NCBI RefSeq assembly: GCF_001440405.1
Contig: NZ_LLXX01000120.1
Coordinates: 27,473 to 91,472, forward strand
Source of the DNA: Bradyrhizobium valentinum
Lineage (GTDB): Bacteria; Pseudomonadota; Alphaproteobacteria; Rhizobiales; Xanthobacteraceae
Direction: 5' to 3'
Length of the DNA stretch: 64,000 nt
Shown here: positions 61,568 through 64,000 of the stretch, one piece after another
Position numbering within the stretch: position 1 is the stretch's first letter
Layout of the letters: each line of letters begins with the position of its first letter
Notes under the pieces: generated by a model
Databases searched by the model: none
Told to the model about the DNA's origin: nothing
What the model saw: only the letters and a program-made list of their open reading frames with translations
Made by a program: the position numbers and the translations under genes

Positions 61568-61585
61568 AAACAGGGCAACCTGTTT
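61568..61585. promoter_or_regulatory. Operator-like palindrome in TetR/GST intergenic region
   Basis: AAACAGG (61568-61574) and CCTGTTT (61579-61585) form a perfect inverted repeat with a GCAA centre. TTGACA at 61561-61566 is a possible -35 box for the GST gene; the palindrome would lie over the spacer. Confidence 0.55.
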
Positions 61586-61626
61586 GTTTTTGATCTCGCG
61601 AGTGTGATGATCGTGGAGGAACATCG

Positions 61627-62343
61627 ATGCCCGAGAATGTTCGATCCGATCGAGAAGCGCGAGGCAGCGATCGCAAAATCCGGCTGTTCTCCGGTCCCCT
61701 GAGCATGTTCGGCGCAAAGGTCCAGATCGCGGCGCACGAGAAGAACATCGATTTCGAACTGGTCATGGTCCCCTTCACCATGAAGGAGGGTTATGCGCCA
61801 AAGCATCCTGAAGTGCTGCGCATCAATCCGAAACGACAGGTCCCAGTACTGATCGACGGTGACCTCGAGATCTTCGATTCCACCCAAATTTTCGAGTATC
61901 TTGAAGACATCGAGCCTCATCCTGCGCTGTGGCCTGCGATGTCTGCAGCGCGCGCGTGGTCTCGCCGGCTGGAACATGAATCGGATGAGGTCTATTTCCC
62001 TCATATCATCAAGTTGATGCAGCTCTGGAAAACGCCTGATGATCCCGCCGCGGAGCTCGCGCGCGCGGGCGCTGCCGCTTACTATCGAACAATGGAGAGC
62101 GTGCTTGATGACCGCGAGTTTCTCGGCGGCGCGTATTCCTTTGCCGATATCGCGTTCTATATGGCCCAGCTCTTCGGCGCGCGCTGGGGCGCCGACATGA
62201 CCAGCGAAACGCCGAGGCTTCTGCAATGGCGGCAGCGCATGACGGCAAGACCGGCGGTCATCAAAGTAGTCGGTCCGATGGCCGATTACTTGCGCGGCCA
62301 GGGCCTCAGCGTACCGGCGTTTCTTCCGTCAAAAGCGGAATGA
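61627..62343 (+). CDS. Glutathione S-transferase-family protein
   Basis: 238 residues from the ATG at 61627 with GGAGG 6 nt upstream. The N-terminal thioredoxin-like domain (about 15-95) has LFSGPLSMFGAKVQIA and the cis-Pro segment RQVPVLIDGDLEIFDSTQIF. The C-terminal helical domain follows (EFLGGAYSFADIAFYMAQLF). The divergent TetR gene suggests induction by a toxic electrophile. The substrate is unknown. Confidence 0.9.
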   Translation: MPENVRSDREARGSDRKIRLFSGPLSMFGAKVQIAAHEKNIDFELVMVPFTMKEGYAPKHPEVLRINPKRQVPVLIDGDLEIFDSTQIFEYLEDIEPHPALWPAMSAARAWSRRLEHESDEVYFPHIIKLMQLWKTPDDPAAELARAGAAAYYRTMESVLDDREFLGGAYSFADIAFYMAQLFGARWGADMTSETPRLLQWRQRMTARPAVIKVVGPMADYLRGQGLSVPAFLPSKAE

Positions 62344-62370
62344 TCGACGCTTGCGGCTACGTACGCCTGT

Positions 62371-62470
62371 AACCCTCATGGTGAGGAGGCGCGGAGCGCC
62401 GTCTCGAACCATGAGGCCCGTGGCCCATCCTTCGAGACGCCCGCTCTGCGGGCTCCTCAGGATGAGGGTT
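62371..62470. repeat. Palindromic intergenic repeat
   Basis: AACCCTCAT (62371-62379) and its complement ATGAGGGTT (62462-62470) enclose GGCGCGGAGCGCC and GCCCGCTCTGCGGGC hairpins. It lies between convergent genes. Confidence 0.75.
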
Positions 62471-62492
62471 GAGCCGCTATGATGCAGTAAGA

Positions 62493-64000
62493 TTAAGCCC
62501 GCGCGATCGCGTGCGGAAATACGATCTCGATCAACGTGCCGGAACGGCCGCCGGTCTTGATCTGGAATTTCGCGCGGTTGGCTTCGACCAGGGCCTTGGT
62601 CAGCGACAGGCTGAAGTTCGAACTCTCGGCCTGATCCGACGGCGCCCGCGTGCGGAACGGCTCGAGCGCGGCGGCGACCTCATTATCGTTGAGGCCATGG
62701 CCGGTGTCGCGGACCCGCAGCATCACCTCGCCGAAATCGGACAAGGCGGTCGAGACGATGACCTGTCCGCCGGCATTGGCGAGATGGATCGAATTGCCGA
62801 TCAGGTTGAGCGTGATCTGGCGCAGCGCCCGCGCGTCCGCGGTCACGGGCGGCAGCGTGTGCGCCAGTGACGTGCGGATGATGATGCGCTCGCGGTTGGC
62901 CTGCGGCTGCAGTACCGCAACGCAGCTCTCGACCAGCTCGTTAAGGTTCTGGTTGGTGAAGGCGAGATCGAGCTTGCCGGTTTCGATCCTTGAGAGATCG
63001 AGCAGGTCGTTGATGATGGCGACCACGCGTTCGCCGGAGGCGCGGATGTCCTTCATGTATTCGAGGTAGCGCTCGTTGCCGAGCGCGCCGAAACGCTCGC
63101 CGATCATCACTTCGGAAAAGCCGATGACGGCGTTCAGCGGCGTGCGGACCTCGTGGCTGATCCGCGCCAGCACGTCGGCCTTGGCATTGGCGGCGCGTTC
63201 GGCCAGCCGCCGCGCCTCGCGCAATTCGCTCTCGGTCTTCCTGGCTTGCGAGAGATCGCGGAACACCGCGAAGAAATTCGGGCCGTCAGAGCGGGTGCGG
63301 CCCATGGTCATCGACAGCGGGATGATGCCGCCCTTGCTTTCGCGGCCCAGTACCTCGCGCCCGTGATCGAGCAGGCTGGCGACGCCGGACGCCTTGATGC
63401 CGGCGAGATATTCGAACACGCCGTGCTGGCTCTCGGGCGCGAAGAGATCGGCGAGATTACGCCTGGCGAGTTCGTTGCCGTCATGGCCGAACAGCGCTTC
63501 GGCGCTACGGTTGGCCGCATTGATGTTGCCCTCGGCGTCGAACATCAGGATGCCTTCGGCCGTGGTGTCGAGGATGGCGGCGAGGTCTTCGGCGTTGGCA
63601 TGGCCGACATCCGACGGTTCGGAAGCGTCAGGCTCCGGTTCGAAGACGTCAGGCGCCGATGCCGGCTCGGCTCGCGCGATGGCGGCCGCGATCGCCGCGC
63701 CCTCATGGCGGGTGCCCGAGAAGATCAAGGCGAGGGCGGAATCGCCGTCCCATGAAATCGTGTAGAGGCGGGCGTCGGCGGCCGATGATTGCGCATCGGC
63801 ATCCGCGGGCATGCTTGCGGAAATCGTCACCGGTCTGCCGGTGTCCGATGTCGAGGAGGCGTTGGAGGCGCCTGGTTCGACGTAGAGCGCGTCGAGGCCG
63901 CCGGCGTCTTCCAGCGCATGCAGGCTCAGATAGCCCATCTGCGTCAGGAAGGCAGGGTTGGCATACAGCAGCCGGTCGAGCCGGTAGATCAGGATGCCGA
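62493..64000 (-). CDS. PdhS-like sensor histidine kinase, 5' end outside window
   Basis: The reading frame continues to the window edge with RLDRLLYANPAFLTQMGYLS, so the start is outside. Visible: a PAS-like segment (near 63960-63750), a second PAS (about ILDTTAEGILMFDAEGNINA), a phosphoacceptor His in ARISHEVRTPLNAVIGFSE, and an ATPase domain with LNLIGNSIHLANAGGQ and RDTGHGLND. The LHALEDAGGLDALYVEPG string recalls the PdhS/DivJ-type cell-cycle kinases of this group. Its N-box differs slightly from the usual NLLSNA. The 3' end is followed by a palindromic repeat. Confidence 0.82.
   Translation of the reverse strand, partial: GILIYRLDRLLYANPAFLTQMGYLSLHALEDAGGLDALYVEPGASNASSTSDTGRPVTISASMPADADAQSSAADARLYTISWDGDSALALIFSGTRHEGAAIAAAIARAEPASAPDVFEPEPDASEPSDVGHANAEDLAAILDTTAEGILMFDAEGNINAANRSAEALFGHDGNELARRNLADLFAPESQHGVFEYLAGIKASGVASLLDHGREVLGRESKGGIIPLSMTMGRTRSDGPNFFAVFRDLSQARKTESELREARRLAERAANAKADVLARISHEVRTPLNAVIGFSEVMIGERFGALGNERYLEYMKDIRASGERVVAIINDLLDLSRIETGKLDLAFTNQNLNELVESCVAVLQPQANRERIIIRTSLAHTLPPVTADARALRQITLNLIGNSIHLANAGGQVIVSTALSDFGEVMLRVRDTGHGLNDNEVAAALEPFRTRAPSDQAESSNFSLSLTKALVEANRAKFQIKTGGRSGTLIEIVFPHAIARA

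Overview
The window looks like chromosomal DNA of an alphaproteobacterium of the Bradyrhizobium/Rhodopseudomonas group (Nitrobacteraceae). This is inferred from the high GC, the gene set (three-gene pntAA/pntAB/pntB transhydrogenase, aa3-oxidase subunit IV, a PdhS-like kinase), GTTC-N7-GTTC LexA-type boxes, and several families of palindromic intergenic repeats of the kind common in that group. No rRNA, tRNA, CRISPR array or intact insertion sequence was recognised.

Layout. 1-4.1 kb: an exported protein cut by the window edge, a sigma-54 response regulator, a TerC-type membrane protein and an XRE regulator/unknown pair. 4.1-13 kb: M3 oligopeptidase, Tat-exported intradiol dioxygenase, an AbrB-Doc toxin-antitoxin pair, oxidase subunit IV, the proton-translocating transhydrogenase operon, a hydrolase, a ChaA-type antiporter and a cupin. 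13-22 kb: low-complexity anchored protein, TPR lipoprotein, rpsU, aqpZ, purEK, a diguanylate cyclase, two small unknown genes behind a LexA box, two DUF465 genes and an LhgO-like oxidase. 22-36 kb: a large PAS-GGDEF-EAL protein, glpD overlapped by a membrane adenylate cyclase, a TTC38-like protein, potABC, and a convergent sugar-type ABC operon without its ATPase.

35.4-41 kb is the accessory part: a roughly 1 kb repeat-derived region with strong RNA-like stems, a decayed HTH gene, a transposase tail, a ribbon-helix-helix regulator/PHB-depolymerase operon behind a perfect 15-bp inverted repeat, DUF3072 genes (one intact, one remnant), a second LexA box leading three tiny unknown genes, and a RelE-type toxin/antitoxin pair. 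41-48 kb holds AsmA and the most unusual unit: an exported TPR-CHAT protease-like protein of 1142 residues, coupled by 1-4 nt overlaps to a small exported protein and two zinc-ribbon proteins, one with several membrane spans.

48-64 kb returns to metabolism and transport: a 3-oxoacid CoA-transferase pair and GNAT protein, an FbpAB iron transporter with Irr-like boxes upstream, a threonine-dehydratase-like enzyme divergent from an ArsR regulator, a cyclic-nucleotide-binding protein whose 3' end overlaps a metallophosphoesterase, the tctCBA tripartite transporter, a TetR/GST divergent pair sharing an operator-like palindrome, and the 3' part of a PdhS-like histidine kinase.

The best candidates for undescribed biology are the CHAT operon, the two LexA-box small-gene clusters, the ribbon-helix-helix/esterase operon with its 36-bp operator, and the structured repeat near 35.8 kb. 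These assignments come from reading motifs in the translations; no database search was possible.
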